DNA of 49,507 nt from Photobacterium carnosum (GTDB lineage: Bacteria; Pseudomonadota; Gammaproteobacteria; Enterobacterales; Vibrionaceae). This document shows positions 9,437 to 20,822 of this stretch, piece by piece. Below the pieces are notes generated by a model. That model saw nothing but the letters and a program-made list of their open reading frames with translations, was not told the DNA's origin and made no database searches. Numbering within the stretch: position 1 is the first letter of the stretch; the number at the start of each line of letters is the position of its first letter. Where the stretch lies: positions 1 through 49,507 of the forward strand of contig NZ_NPIB01000032.1 of the NCBI RefSeq assembly GCF_002849605.1. The letters run 5' to 3'. The position numbers were made by a program, and so were the translations under genes.

Positions 9437-9470
9437 AATATGTTAATTGTTATCAAATAATTAACATATT
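9437..9470. promoter_or_regulatory. 12-bp perfect inverted repeat upstream of aceB
   Basis: AATATGTTAATT (9437-9448) and its exact reverse complement AATTAACATATT (9459-9470) are separated by 10 bp. The half-sites are about two helical turns apart, which would suit a dimeric regulator. No T-run follows, so it is not an obvious terminator. The binding protein is unknown. Confidence 0.4.
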
Positions 9471-9691
9471 CTATTATCGAGTGAATTATCTATAACTTAC
9501 TGTTTTGTTGATTTAATATATTTCTTCTTACAAATTAGGCATTTGTTTGTATTGTTATTCGATTATTTTATTTATTTAATCTTGTTGTTTTATTCTAATT
9601 AATTGTTTATTAATCATAATGTTACAGCTAAAATGTATCGGGACATTTATCTTTAAACTATTTTCAAATAATGGCGAAAAACAGGTTTAGT

Positions 9692-9704
9692 GTAATTTAA
9701 TTAC
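9692..9704. promoter_or_regulatory. 13-bp palindrome upstream of aceB
   Basis: GTAATT-T-AATTAC is symmetric except for its central base. It is a possible operator about 280 bp before aceB. In AT-rich DNA it could also arise by chance. Confidence 0.25.
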
Positions 9705-9982
9705 GTAACTGCATACAAAAAAGCATTATTTTTCAATAAATCTAAATTCCGAGTTAATGGCTAATAATATTAGGAATTAAGTATATTACATAGTGGTTAT
9801 GCTTTTTTAATTAATTGAATTTAAACGATTTTTATTTTTATTTTGTAATGGAATAAATCAGTATTATTTGCATTCCAAGCAAGGTTACGGCAACGTAAAC
9901 ATACGCTTAAAATAATTCAACAGGAAATCATTGCTTTTGTTATTGATAAAAGTAGTGATTAAGTTACATGCTGGAGGCGCAT

Positions 9983-11596
9983 ATGATAGATACAGCCATT
10001 CAAGCAAACGATCATTCTCAGTTATTACTGCAGCAACCGTTGACGGAACAACAACAGCAAATTTTAACCACCGATGCATTATTGTTTATTGCGCAGTTAG
10101 TTGAACGTTTTGCTGAACGAGTACCGTTATTGTTAGAGGCCCGTGAATTGCAGCAATTAGCGATTGATCGTGGTCAACTACCTGACTTTTCACCGGAGAC
10201 GCGTTGCATCAGAGAGTCTGAGTGGAAAATACAAAATATTCCCCATGACTTGCAAGATCGTCGCGTTGAAATTACTGGCCCTGTCGATCGTAAAATGGTG
10301 ATTAACGCATTAAATGCCAATGTAAAAGTATTCATGGCTGACTTTGAAGATTCGTTTTCACCGACTTGGAATGCGATTATTGATGGTCATCAAAACTTAC
10401 GTGACGCAGTTAATGGCACTATCAGTTATACCCATCCTAAAACAGGCAAGTTATATCAACTTGATGATGATCCTGCGGTATTGATTTGTCGTGTCCGTGG
10501 TCTGCATTTACTTGAGAAAAATTTATTATGGAATGGTCAGCCTATTCCTGGCGCATTACTTGATTTTGCTTTGTATTTTTATTTGAACCACCAAGCGTTA
10601 TTAGCCAAAGGCAGTGGCCCATATTTCTATTTACCCAAATTACAATCTGCTCGAGAAGCAGCATGGTGGAGTGATGTCTTTAGTTTTACTGAAGACCAAT
10701 TTGGTTTAACGCGCGGTACTATTAAAGCGACGGTATTGATTGAAACCTTACCTGCTGCATTTGAGATGGATGAAATACTGTTCAATCTTAAAGAACATAT
10801 TGTTGGCCTTAATTGTGGTCGTTGGGATTATATTTTTAGCTATATAAAAACCTTACGTAATTTTCCTGATCGTATTTTACCTGATCGCCAAGTGGTGACC
10901 ATGGAAAAACCATTTCTTAATGCTTATTCACGGTTATTAGTCCGTACTTGTCATCGTCGTGGGGCATTAGCAATGGGCGGTATGGCGGCATTTATTCCAG
11001 CAAAAGATCCCAAGCAACAAGCATGGGTATTAAATAAGATTCAAACGGATAAAGCGCTTGAGGCAAATAATGGTCACGATGGCACATGGGTTGCGCATCC
11101 AGGATTAGCCGATACTGCGCGCGCTATTTTTGATGATGTACTCGATCAACGTGTTAATCAATTGAATGTTAGTCGAGAAGACGATGCGCCAATTACAGCG
11201 GCTGAATTATTAGCCCCTTGTGATGGAGAGCGAACAGAAGCGGGTATGCGACATAATATTCGAGTGGCTGTGCGATACATTGAAGCGTGGATTTCGGGTA
11301 ATGGTTGTGTGCCTATCTATGGCTTGATGGAAGATGCGGCAACCGCTGAAATTGCACGAGCGTCAATTTGGCAATGGATAAAACACGGTAAAACGTTATC
11401 CAATGGTCAAGTAGTTACCAAAGCATTATTTGCACAAATGTTGACTGAAGAAATGCAAGTATTGCAACAAGAGTTAGGGCAAGAGCGAATTGAAAATGGA
11501 CGTTTTGATGAGGCTACCTATTTAATGTCGCACTTAGCCACTAGTGATGAGTTAGACAACTTCCTGACCTTAAAAGGTTATGACTATTTAGTGTAA
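9983..11596 (+). CDS. aceB: Malate synthase A
   Basis: Condenses glyoxylate with acetyl-CoA to malate, the second step of the glyoxylate bypass used for growth on acetate or fatty acids. 537 residues, close to E. coli AceB. Recognisable blocks are TGPVDRKMVINALNA, FMADFEDSFSPTWNAII, RGALAMGGMAAFIPAKD and the C-terminal EDAATAEIARASIWQW. I chose the ATG at 9983 because GGAGG (9973-9977) is spaced 5 bp from it; an upstream ATG at 9968 lacks a ribosome-binding site. aceA follows 37 bp later, so the two form an operon. No aceK follows, so isocitrate dehydrogenase kinase is not encoded here. Confidence 0.95.
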   Translation: MIDTAIQANDHSQLLLQQPLTEQQQQILTTDALLFIAQLVERFAERVPLLLEARELQQLAIDRGQLPDFSPETRCIRESEWKIQNIPHDLQDRRVEITGPVDRKMVINALNANVKVFMADFEDSFSPTWNAIIDGHQNLRDAVNGTISYTHPKTGKLYQLDDDPAVLICRVRGLHLLEKNLLWNGQPIPGALLDFALYFYLNHQALLAKGSGPYFYLPKLQSAREAAWWSDVFSFTEDQFGLTRGTIKATVLIETLPAAFEMDEILFNLKEHIVGLNCGRWDYIFSYIKTLRNFPDRILPDRQVVTMEKPFLNAYSRLLVRTCHRRGALAMGGMAAFIPAKDPKQQAWVLNKIQTDKALEANNGHDGTWVAHPGLADTARAIFDDVLDQRVNQLNVSREDDAPITAAELLAPCDGERTEAGMRHNIRVAVRYIEAWISGNGCVPIYGLMEDAATAEIARASIWQWIKHGKTLSNGQVVTKALFAQMLTEEMQVLQQELGQERIENGRFDEATYLMSHLATSDELDNFLTLKGYDYLV

Positions 11597-11633
11597 TAAC
11601 GGATTACCGCCAAGTGATTAGAGGGATATTATA

Positions 11634-12941
11634 ATGACATTAACTCGCCAACAACAAATTGCTGCCCTAGAACAAGATTGGGCTGAAAATCCACGCTGGA
11701 AACACGTCAAGCGTACTTATACCGCAGAAGAGGTGGTTAATCTTCGTGGTTCGTTTATTCCTGAACATACTATTGCTCAACGTGGTGCTGAAAAATTATG
11801 GGAACTGGTTAATGGTAGTGCTAAAAAAGGCTATGTTAACTGTCTCGGTGCTTTGACGGGGGGACAAGCTGTTCAGCAAGCAAAAGCGGGTATTGAAGCG
11901 ATTTATTTATCGGGTTGGCAAGTTGCGGCAGATAATAATACCGCCTCAGCAATGTACCCTGATCAGTCTTTATACCCAGTAGATTCAGTACCTGCGGTTG
12001 TAAAACGTATTAATAATTCGTTTCGTCGTGCAGATCAAATTCAATGGTCTAATGGTGGCTCACCCGCGGATGGGATTGACTATTTCTTGCCGATTGTCGC
12101 TGATGCAGAAGCGGGTTTTGGTGGGGTGCTAAATGCGTATGAATTAATGCGTAATATGATTGAAGCCGGTGCCGCTGGGGTTCACTTTGAAGATCAATTA
12201 GCATCAGTGAAAAAATGTGGTCATATGGGCGGTAAAGTATTAGTTCCAACCCAAGAAGCGGTGCAAAAGTTAGTGGCGGCACGTTTAGCTGCTGATGTGG
12301 CGGGAACGACAACGTTAGTGATTGCACGTACTGATGCGAATGCGGCAGATCTGTTAACGTCTGATTGTGATTTATATGATAAAGATTTTATTATTGGCGA
12401 TCGCTCAGCCGAAGGTTTTTATCGTGTTCGCGCAGGGATTGATCAGGCTATTTCGCGTGGTTTGGCGTATGCACCTTATGCGGATTTAATTTGGTGTGAA
12501 ACCGCTAAGCCGTGTTTAGAAGAAGCGCGTAAATTTGCTGAAGCGATTCATGAGCAATACCCTGATCAGTTATTGGCTTATAACTGTTCACCGTCATTTA
12601 ATTGGGAAAAGAACCTTGATGCTGAAACCATCGCTAAATTCCAACAAGAATTAGCGAACATGGGTTATAAGTACCAGTTTATTACTTTGGCAGGTATCCA
12701 TAATATGTGGTTCAACATGTTTGAACTTGCTCATGCTTACGCACAGGGTGAAGGGATGCGTCATTATGTTGAAAAAGTACAACGTCCTGAATTTGAAGCG
12801 GCGGATAAAGGTTATACTTTTGTTGCCCATCAGCAAGAAGTAGGAACGGGTTACTTTGATATTATGACTAACACCATTCAAGGTGGTAATTCGTCAGTGA
12901 CGGCTTTAACAGGATCAACTGAAGAAGAACAGTTTAAGTAA
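11634..12941 (+). CDS. aceA: Isocitrate lyase
   Basis: Splits isocitrate into glyoxylate and succinate, the first step of the glyoxylate bypass. 435 residues, as in E. coli. The catalytic signature KKCGHMGGK is at 193-201 with Cys195 as the active-site residue. Other conserved stretches are [19 protein letters not shown] for Mg binding and [16 protein letters not shown] lies before the ATG. It ends the aceBA operon and is followed at once by a terminator. Confidence 0.96.
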   Translation: MTLTRQQQIAALEQDWAENPRWKHVKRTYTAEEVVNLRGSFIPEHTIAQRGAEKLWELVNGSAKKGYVNCLGALTGGQAVQQAKAGIEAIYLSGWQVAADNNTASAMYPDQSLYPVDSVPAVVKRINNSFRRADQIQWSNGGSPADGIDYFLPIVADAEAGFGGVLNAYELMRNMIEAGAAGVHFEDQLASVKKCGHMGGKVLVPTQEAVQKLVAARLAADVAGTTTLVIARTDANAADLLTSDCDLYDKDFIIGDRSAEGFYRVRAGIDQAISRGLAYAPYADLIWCETAKPCLEEARKFAEAIHEQYPDQLLAYNCSPSFNWEKNLDAETIAKFQQELANMGYKYQFITLAGIHNMWFNMFELAHAYAQGEGMRHYVEKVQRPEFEAADKGYTFVAHQQEVGTGYFDIMTNTIQGGNSSVTALTGSTEEEQFK

Positions 12942-12972
12942 ACGTATTATCTACGGAAATTAATCTATCGAG

Positions 12973-12994
12973 GGGAGCATGATGCTCCCTTTTT
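12973..12994 (+). terminator. Terminator after aceA
   Basis: GGGAGC (12973-12978) pairs with GCTCCC (12984-12989) over a five-base loop, followed by five T. It lies 31 bp past the aceA stop, between aceA and the convergent CBS-domain gene. Confidence 0.9.
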
Positions 12995-13002
12995 AGTGGC
13001 GG

Positions 13003-13488
13003 TTATAAGTCACGGGCTATATCGATATCACCAAGTTCATCAAGGTTGTCTTGTTCTATAGGATCTACTTCATCTTGCATCTCTAGTAACGTCACTGCAA
13101 TCGCAACAAAATCACTATTTGTAATAATTCCCACCAATTGTTTATTTTCAAGCACAGGTAAACAACCGATTTGATGTTTTTGCATATACAGTGCCGCTTC
13201 TTTAAGGCCAGCATGGCTATCGACACTAAAAATATTACGGTTCATGCAATGTTCAAGTAAAGCTTCTAACGGTGAATGTGAGTGACTGGCGATAATGGAT
13301 TTTAAATTAGAGTCTTGAGCGGCAAGGACATCTCGTTGAGAAATTAATCCCAGTAAGTGATGATTATCGTCAGTAATGGGGATATGACGAATAGACTGGG
13401 TTTGCATCATTTCTTTGGCATCAAATAAGGTGTCATTGCGTGACAATGTATGCGGCTTTAGTGTCATCATATCGGCAACAGTAAACAT
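13003..13488 (-). CDS. Tandem CBS-domain protein
   Basis: 161 residues made almost wholly of two CBS domains: about 1-60 (MMTLKPHTLSRNDTLFDAKEM then RHIPITDDNHHLLGLISQRDV) and about 85-145 (IGCLPVLENKQLVGIITNSDF). CBS pairs bind adenine nucleotides and act as energy sensors, often on a partner enzyme or transporter. No effector domain is fused, so the partner is unknown. It resembles AcuB-like stand-alone CBS proteins. GGAGG lies 6 bp before the ATG. The last 20 residues are acidic. It is convergent with aceBA, and a functional link is not shown. Confidence 0.85.
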   Translation of the reverse strand: MFTVADMMTLKPHTLSRNDTLFDAKEMMQTQSIRHIPITDDNHHLLGLISQRDVLAAQDSNLKSIIASHSHSPLEALLEHCMNRNIFSVDSHAGLKEAALYMQKHQIGCLPVLENKQLVGIITNSDFVAIAVTLLEMQDEVDPIEQDNLDELGDIDIARDL

Positions 13489-13700
13489 AGAAACCTCCGT
13501 CTTTTATCTAATCGCTAAGATATTATTTTGTAATTGACTCTTTTGAATGTAGCGAATTATGGAAGATTATCCCATGACAGTGGTCATAAATTTCACATGT
13601 TAGTAATGATTAAACATCATCTATTATGACTCAATAAAGGTAACGTAGATTATTTAGGAACAATGGTGGCATCGAAAATAGGCATTAATTGCTTCGGGGT

Positions 13701-13729
13701 TTCGCATCTGTGGTGGAGTTAAGTATAAT
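13701..13729 (+). promoter_or_regulatory. Sigma-70 promoter of queA
   Basis: TTCGCA (13701-13706) and TATAAT (13724-13729) are separated by 17 bp. Transcription would start near 13736, giving a leader of about 25 nt before the queA ATG at 13761. The -10 is a perfect consensus hexamer. Confidence 0.7.
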
Positions 13730-13760
13730 GTTCGCTTGCTGTTATTTAAGGCGTATTACG

Positions 13761-14813
13761 ATGCAAGTTTCTGATTTTGATTTTGAGTTACCAGATGAGC
13801 TAATTGCTCGCTATCCACAACCTGAGCGTACCGCGAGTCGTTTGCTACATATGACAGGCAATACGGGTGAATTAGCACATAAAGGTTTTAAAGATGTGTT
13901 AGATCTGGTTGAGGCTGGGGACTTATTGGTTTTTAATAATACCCGTGTTATTCCTGCGCGTATGTATGGTCATAAAGCGTCTGGTGGTAAAATTGAAGTG
14001 TTAGTTGAGCGAATGCTGGATGATAAATCCATTCTTGCTCATGTTCGCGCATCTAAACCACCAAAGCCTGGTATGGAATTGTTACTAGGTGAGCATGGTG
14101 AGTTTTCTGCGGTAATGGTTGCTCGCCACGATACGTTATTTGAAATTCATTTTAACAGCGATAAAACCGTCTTAGAGATTTTAGATCAGGTGGGGCATAT
14201 GCCATTACCACCATACATAGATCGTCCAGATGAAGATGCAGATAAAGAGCGTTACCAAACGGTTTATAACGCTAAACCTGGCGCGGTGGCTGCACCGACG
14301 GCTGGCTTGCATTTTGACGAGAAGCTGATGGCTGATCTAAAAGCGAAAGGCGTTAATTTTGCATTTGTGACCTTGCATGTTGGTGCGGGAACATTCCAGC
14401 CAGTACGTGTTGATGATATTAACGATCACCACATGCATTCAGAATATGTTGAAGTGCCTGAAGAGGTTGTTACTGCGGTTAATGAAACCCGCGCTAATGG
14501 CGGTCGTATCATTGCGGTCGGTACGACATCTGTGCGCTCACTAGAAAGTGCAGCACAAGATGCAATTCAGAAGGGCACTGAGCTAAAACCTTTCTTTGGT
14601 GATACGGAAATTTTTATTTTCCCTGGGTATCAATTCCAGTTAGTAGATGTATTAATTACTAATTTCCATCTACCTGAATCGACACTGATTATGCTAGTGA
14701 GTGCATTTGCTAGTTATGAGTACACCATGAATGCTTATCATCAAGCAGTGGCTAATCAATATCGTTTCTTTAGTTATGGCGACTCGATGTTTATTACCCG
14801 TAAAAATGTGTGA
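13761..14813 (+). CDS. queA: S-adenosylmethionine:tRNA ribosyltransferase-isomerase QueA
   Basis: Transfers and isomerises the ribosyl group of AdoMet onto preQ1-modified tRNA to make epoxyqueuosine. 350 residues, near the usual 345-356. Conserved blocks include [60 protein letters not shown] and [18 protein letters not shown] start it at 13761 ([19 protein letters not shown]), which matches E. coli QueA and follows the promoter at 13701-13729; an earlier in-frame ATG at 13689 lies upstream of that promoter. It precedes tgt, the previous enzyme in the same pathway, by about 300 bp. Confidence 0.95.
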   Translation: MQVSDFDFELPDELIARYPQPERTASRLLHMTGNTGELAHKGFKDVLDLVEAGDLLVFNNTRVIPARMYGHKASGGKIEVLVERMLDDKSILAHVRASKPPKPGMELLLGEHGEFSAVMVARHDTLFEIHFNSDKTVLEILDQVGHMPLPPYIDRPDEDADKERYQTVYNAKPGAVAAPTAGLHFDEKLMADLKAKGVNFAFVTLHVGAGTFQPVRVDDINDHHMHSEYVEVPEEVVTAVNETRANGGRIIAVGTTSVRSLESAAQDAIQKGTELKPFFGDTEIFIFPGYQFQLVDVLITNFHLPESTLIMLVSAFASYEYTMNAYHQAVANQYRFFSYGDSMFITRKNV

Positions 14814-16237
<1,424 letters not shown>

Positions 16238-16263
16238 ATCATAATAAATCGAGGACGTTATAA

Positions 16264-16602
16264 ATGAGCTTTTTTATCTCTCAAGCAAATGCTGCAACTG
16301 AAGGTGCATCTGCAGGTGGTTCACCATACCAGTTATTCATTATGCTGGGTCTGTTTGCTGTAATTTTTTACTTCATGATTTACCGTCCACAAGCTAAGCG
16401 TGTTAAAGAACACAAAACGCTAATGAGCTCGATGGGTAAAGGCGATGAAGTAATGACAAATGGTGGTCTTTTAGGTCGTATTACAAAGTCTTCATCTGAA
16501 AGTGATTACATTGTTATTGCGCTAAACGACAATACTGAAGTGACTATTAAAAAAGACTTCATTACCGCCGTTTTGCCAAAAGGCACAATGAAGTCTTTAT
16601 AA
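16264..16602 (+). CDS. yajC: Sec translocon accessory protein YajC
   Basis: 112-residue small inner-membrane protein that associates with SecDF. One membrane segment at about 23-41 (YQLFIMLGLFAVIFYFMI) is followed by YRPQAKRVKEHK and a basic cytoplasmic domain with GDEVMTNGGLLGRI. GAGGA precedes the ATG. It lies 26 bp after tgt and 36 bp before secD. Confidence 0.96.
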   Translation: MSFFISQANAATEGASAGGSPYQLFIMLGLFAVIFYFMIYRPQAKRVKEHKTLMSSMGKGDEVMTNGGLLGRITKSSSESDYIVIALNDNTEVTIKKDFITAVLPKGTMKSL

Positions 16603-16638
16603 GACTATAAAAAACATTCGCTTTGAAGGATCATAGCA

Positions 16639-18492
16639 GTGCTTAACCGATACCCTCTGTGGAAGAACTTGTTAGTGTTGTTCGCGCTAATTATAGGTTT
16701 GCTTTATGCACTTCCCAACGTATACGGTGAAGATCCAGCGATTCAAATAACTGGGGCGCGTGGCGCCTCAGTTACTATGACCGCTTTGGATACTGTCACC
16801 GAAGATTTAAAAAAGAACAATATCCCCTATAAATCAGTTGTATTTGAAAATGGCTCTATATTGGTCCGTTTTAAAGATACTGATATTCAAATTAGTGCCC
16901 GCGATATTCTTAATAGTGAGTTAGGCGACAAATATATTGTTGCACTCAATCTTGCACCCTCAACACCCTCTTGGTTAGAAGCTATTGGTGCTACACCGAT
17001 GAAGCTTGGCTTAGACTTGCGTGGTGGTGTTCATTTCCTTATGGAAGTGGATATGGATGCAGCGATGGAAAAGCTATTAGGTCAGCAAGAAGAAACATTC
17101 AGAACTGAACTACGCCAAGATAAAATTCGTTATCGTGCCATTGATAAAAGTAAAGAAACGGTTTCTATACGTTTACGTGATGCCGCTCAACTTGAGCAGG
17201 CAAAAGCGGTATTAGAGCCTCTTCATCCCGATATGATCTTTACTGAAAGTGACGCGAAAGGACGTTTTGTATTAATCGCTAGTTTCTCTGAAGCCCGCCT
17301 TCATGAAATTCGTAATTATGCTGTTGATCAAAATATTACGATTTTACGTAACCGTGTTAATGAATTAGGCGTTGCCGAACCATTAGTACAACGCCAAGGT
17401 GCTAACCGGATTGTGGTTGAGCTACCGGGTGTTCAAGATACTGCGCGTGCTAAAGAAATTTTAGGTGCAACAGCAACGCTTGAGTTCCGTGAAGTTGATA
17501 GTAATGCTGATCTTGCGGCCGCTGCTGCGGGACGAGTTCCTGCGGGCAGTGAAGTTAAGATGACCCGTGATGGTCGTCCTGCGGTATTGAAAAAGCGTAT
17601 TATTCTGGCGGGTTCTCATATTACAGATGCGACATCAAGTGCTGATGAATATGGACGTCCTCAGGTGAATATTTCGCTTGATACCGAAGGCGGTAGCAAA
17701 ATGACGGCGTTCTCACGTAATAACGTTGGCAAATTAATGGCCACCATATTTACTGAGTACAAAGACAGCGGTAATCGTAGCTCTGAAGGTAAAGTCATTC
17801 TTGAAAAACACGAAGAAGTGATTAACCAAGCGACCATTCAAACGGCACTTGGACGTAACTTCCGTATTACAGGTATTGATTCACAGCCAGAAGCGCACAA
17901 CCTTGCATTGTTATTACGTGCAGGTGCGTTGATTGCACCGATTTCAATTGTTGAAGAGCGCACCATTGGTCCATCTATGGGTCAACAAAATATCGATATG
18001 GGTATTCAGGCGTGTATCTGGGGCATGGTCGCTGTAATGCTATTTACCTTATTGTATTACCGTGGTTTTGGTTTGATCGCGAACTTAGCATTGATGATGA
18101 ACCTAGTGTTAATTATTGGCATAATGTCGATGATTCCTGGTGCAACCATGACGTTGCCAGGTATTGCCGGGATTGTATTAACCGTAGGTATGGCCGTTGA
18201 TGCTAACGTGCTTATCTTTGAACGTATTCGTGAAGAGTTACGTGATGGGCGAAGTCCTCAGCAAGCGATTCAACAAGGTTATGCCAATGCGTTTAGTACC
18301 ATTGCTGATGCCAATATCACCACCTTAATGACAGCGATTATTTTGTTTGCTGTTGGCACAGGTGCAATTAAAGGTTTTGCAGTGACATTATCGATCGGTA
18401 TTTTGACGTCGATGTTTACTGCGATTGTCGGTACTCGTGCTGTGGTTAACTTAGTCTATGGCGGTAAACGCGTAGATAAGTTGTCAATTTAG
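16639..18492 (+). CDS. secD: Protein translocase subunit SecD
   Basis: 617-residue RND-type membrane protein that uses the proton gradient to help pull secreted proteins across the inner membrane. It shows one N-terminal membrane segment, a large periplasmic domain starting at [16 protein letters not shown], and a C-terminal block of five membrane segments with the conserved [17 protein letters not shown] motif whose Asp is important for proton use. The start is GTG at 16639 with GAAGGA 9 bp upstream. secF follows after 12 bp. Confidence 0.97.
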   Translation: MLNRYPLWKNLLVLFALIIGLLYALPNVYGEDPAIQITGARGASVTMTALDTVTEDLKKNNIPYKSVVFENGSILVRFKDTDIQISARDILNSELGDKYIVALNLAPSTPSWLEAIGATPMKLGLDLRGGVHFLMEVDMDAAMEKLLGQQEETFRTELRQDKIRYRAIDKSKETVSIRLRDAAQLEQAKAVLEPLHPDMIFTESDAKGRFVLIASFSEARLHEIRNYAVDQNITILRNRVNELGVAEPLVQRQGANRIVVELPGVQDTARAKEILGATATLEFREVDSNADLAAAAAGRVPAGSEVKMTRDGRPAVLKKRIILAGSHITDATSSADEYGRPQVNISLDTEGGSKMTAFSRNNVGKLMATIFTEYKDSGNRSSEGKVILEKHEEVINQATIQTALGRNFRITGIDSQPEAHNLALLLRAGALIAPISIVEERTIGPSMGQQNIDMGIQACIWGMVAVMLFTLLYYRGFGLIANLALMMNLVLIIGIMSMIPGATMTLPGIAGIVLTVGMAVDANVLIFERIREELRDGRSPQQAIQQGYANAFSTIADANITTLMTAIILFAVGTGAIKGFAVTLSIGILTSMFTAIVGTRAVVNLVYGGKRVDKLSI

Positions 18493-18504
18493 GAGGACGC
18501 ATAA

Positions 18505-19452
18505 ATGAAACAATTATTGAATACAGATAAAGTTACTGACTTTATGCGTTGGTCAAAGTTAGCGTTTATTTTCTCGTTAATGATGATTATTGCTTCTATT
18601 GCGACAATATCAACCAAAGGATTGAATTGGGGCTTAGACTTTACTGGCGGTACGCTAATTGAAGTGAGCTTTAAAAATCCGGCGGATTTACCATTAATTC
18701 GAGAATCATTAGCAGAGTCAGGTTTTGGCGATGCAATTGTGCAGAATTTTGGTACTGCACGCGATGTTATGGTACGACTACAACCTCGTGATGGTATTAA
18801 AGGCGAAGTTCTGGGCAACCAGATCATTGATGCTTTAAAAACCGGAACCGGTCAGCAAGTTGAAATGCGCCGAGTGGAATTTGTTGGTCCTAATGTGGGC
18901 GATGAATTGGCAGAAGCGGGTGGCTTAGCAATTTTAATTGCACTACTTTGTATTCTACTTTATGTCTCGGTGCGTTTTGAATGGCGTCTAGCAGCTGGTG
19001 CGGTGTTATCGTTAGCACACGACATTATCATTACCGTTGGTATTTTTTCGATATTACAAATTGAAGTTGATTTAACTATTGTGGCAGCATTGCTAACAGT
19101 AGTGGGTTACTCACTTAACGATACCATCGTGGTGTTTGACCGTATTCGAGAAAACTTCCGTAAGATGCGTAAGCAAACGGCTGGAGAAATTATGAACTGT
19201 TCACTTTCTCAAACATTAAGTCGAACATTAATTACTTCCAGTACCACCTTGTTTGTTGTGATTGCTTTGTTCTTAAAAGGCGGTGCGATGATTCAAGGTT
19301 TTGCATTAGCTTTATTGCTGGGTATTACTATCGGTACGTATTCTTCAATCTATGTGGCATCAGCGTTAGCGCTTAAATTGGGTATTACCCGAGAGCACTT
19401 AATGCCAACGCCAATCGATAAAGAAGGCGAAGAACTTGATGCTATGCCTTAA
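18505..19452 (+). CDS. secF: Protein translocase subunit SecF
   Basis: 315-residue partner of SecD with the same RND-half layout: first membrane segment, a short periplasmic domain opening with NWGLDFTGGTLIEVSF, then five membrane segments carrying VGYSLNDTIVVFDRIREN. A perfect AGGAGG lies just before the ATG. It is the last gene of the tgt-yajC-secD-secF run and is followed by a terminator with a TTCG tetraloop. Confidence 0.97.
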   Translation: MKQLLNTDKVTDFMRWSKLAFIFSLMMIIASIATISTKGLNWGLDFTGGTLIEVSFKNPADLPLIRESLAESGFGDAIVQNFGTARDVMVRLQPRDGIKGEVLGNQIIDALKTGTGQQVEMRRVEFVGPNVGDELAEAGGLAILIALLCILLYVSVRFEWRLAAGAVLSLAHDIIITVGIFSILQIEVDLTIVAALLTVVGYSLNDTIVVFDRIRENFRKMRKQTAGEIMNCSLSQTLSRTLITSSTTLFVVIALFLKGGAMIQGFALALLLGITIGTYSSIYVASALALKLGITREHLMPTPIDKEGEELDAMP

Positions 19453-19493
19453 CGATAACGCATAAATAGGTGTTGGAATAAACCTTTAAATAG

Positions 19494-19518
19494 ACGGAGT
19501 CTTCGGGCTCCGTTTTTT
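19494..19518 (+). terminator. Terminator after secF
   Basis: ACGGAG (19494-19499) pairs with CTCCGT (19508-19513). The stem is extended by a T-G and a C-G pair that close an extra-stable TTCG tetraloop. Six T follow. Confidence 0.92.
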
Positions 19519-19720
19519 ATGTGGAAAGAATAATAATTGTAGTAACCATATGATTTAATTTTATATATTTTTTCGTTGTGTTTTACGTGAGGTTATCAAT
19601 AAAAGAGGGATTTGAATGAAAATTTGGGGTGAAAAGAGTCACGAGTAGAAAGTGTGTGGGTATTTGTGGATAAGGCGAAATAACACAGAGGTTGATGATG
19701 TTGATAGTGATAGAAACAAA

Positions 19721-19755
19721 AACGCCCTGCTGGTGGAAATCAGCAGGGCGTTTTT
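19721..19755 (-). terminator. Terminator after suhB (bidirectional)
   Basis: AACGCCCTGCTG (19721-19732) and CAGCAGGGCGTT (19741-19752) form a perfect 12-bp stem over eight bases. T-rich tails flank it in both directions. It begins 25 bp past the suhB stop, which makes suhB its likely user. Confidence 0.9.
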
Positions 19756-19777
19756 ATTTGCGGGTAGTAATCAAAGA

Positions 19778-20578
19778 TTACTTAGCCAGAGCATCGCTAC
19801 CGAATTCACGGATTTTAGCAAGCATTGGCTTAACTACACGTGCGTTACCAGCAACAATGTTGCCAGATACTAGGTAGTTAGTGTTACCCGTAAAGTCAGC
19901 ACAGATAGCACCAGCTTCACGCGCGATTAATTCACCAGCAGCAAGTTCCCAAGGCTTTTGGCCTAGTTTGAACACACCATCAACACGGCCAGCAGCTAGG
20001 TAACAAAGATCCAATGCAGTACAACCTGATTGACGCATGTCATCACATTCTACAAATAAAGCATTTTGGATTTTTAGGTAGCTTTCAGCGTGTTGCTTAG
20101 CAGCAAAAGGAAGACCAGTTGCTAAAACAGTACCTGTTAGATCACGAGGCTGTGTTACACGTAGGCGAAGGCTGTTAAGTTGCGCGCCTGAACCACGAGT
20201 AGCTGTAAATAGTTCGTTACGAGCTGGGTCGTAAACTGCAGCAACTTCTGTACGGCCACGCATACGTAGAGCGATAGAAATTGCATAGTGAGGGTAACCG
20301 CGAACAAAGTTCATGGTGCCATCCACTGGGTCAATAATCCACTGACACTCTTTGTCACGTCCTTCTTTCGTACCAGACTCAGCTGCAAGAATACAGTGTT
20401 CAGGGTAAGATTTACGGATTGTCTCGATGATGATAGCTTCTGCTTCAAGATCGATATTGGTAACAACATCATTACCTTTATTAGCAACCTCAATAGATTG
20501 AGGTTTTTCTAGAGATTTAATGACATGGTCACCAGCCTTTCGCACAGCGCGAATGGCAATATTAAGCATCGGATGCAT
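19778..20578 (-). CDS. suhB: Inositol-1-monophosphatase / Nus factor SuhB
   Basis: 266 residues (E. coli 267). Phosphatase-family metal-binding motifs are present: AESG in the first half, DPVDGTMNF as the central signature, and LDLCYLAAGRVDGVFK near the C-terminus. In E. coli SuhB also joins the NusA/B/E/G antitermination complex on rRNA transcripts. The start is the ATG complementary to 20576-20578, giving MHPMLNIA exactly as in relatives. A TATACT -10 candidate (complement of 20623-20628) lies upstream. It is divergent from trmJ. Confidence 0.95.
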   Translation of the reverse strand: MHPMLNIAIRAVRKAGDHVIKSLEKPQSIEVANKGNDVVTNIDLEAEAIIIETIRKSYPEHCILAAESGTKEGRDKECQWIIDPVDGTMNFVRGYPHYAISIALRMRGRTEVAAVYDPARNELFTATRGSGAQLNSLRLRVTQPRDLTGTVLATGLPFAAKQHAESYLKIQNALFVECDDMRQSGCTALDLCYLAAGRVDGVFKLGQKPWELAAGELIAREAGAICADFTGNTNYLVSGNIVAGNARVVKPMLAKIREFGSDALAK

Positions 20579-20776
20579 AGGATTTTCCCAACGGATGTTA
20601 AAGAACATAAAAAGCGGCGGCGAGTATAACAGAGCTATAAAAAAAAGGAAGTGGTTATTTTTTCGACATTAGCGGATGTGGAAAAAACGAAAATAGCGCA
20701 ATTTTATTTATTGATGGAAGTAATAGGTAATAACGTTCATCAAATAGACATGTTTTCTTCATTTTTGTGATGGCTG

Positions 20777-20785
20777 TGCTACTAT
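20777..20785 (+). promoter_or_regulatory. Extended -10 promoter of trmJ
   Basis: TGC-TACTAT at 20777-20785 fits an extended -10 element (TGn plus hexamer), about 38 bp before the trmJ ATG. No good -35 hexamer accompanies it, as is common for extended -10 promoters. Confidence 0.5.
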
Positions 20786-20822
20786 CTCTGAGCGTTAAAT
20801 TAGACTGGAATATAGCAACATC

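Larger units (their letters stand above)
9293..9982. other. Long AT-rich gap before aceB
   Basis: About 690 bp without a gene. It contains the oxyR terminator (9322-9390), a 12-bp perfect inverted repeat (9437-9470), a 13-bp palindrome (9692-9704), and the Shine-Dalgarno GGAGG at 9973-9977. I could not settle a sigma-70 promoter, because TATTAT-like hexamers are abundant. The length implies a heavily regulated aceB leader. Confidence 0.6.
19453..19777. other. Gap between secF and suhB
   Basis: 325 bp between convergent genes. It holds the secF terminator (19494-19518) and the suhB terminator (19721-19755). Between them I see nothing beyond short stop-riddled frames. Confidence 0.65.

Noticed and set aside
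13574..13600. A CRP site between the CBS-domain gene and queA
   Set aside because: Only the right half (TTTCACA) fits; the left half TGGTC departs too far from TGTGA.
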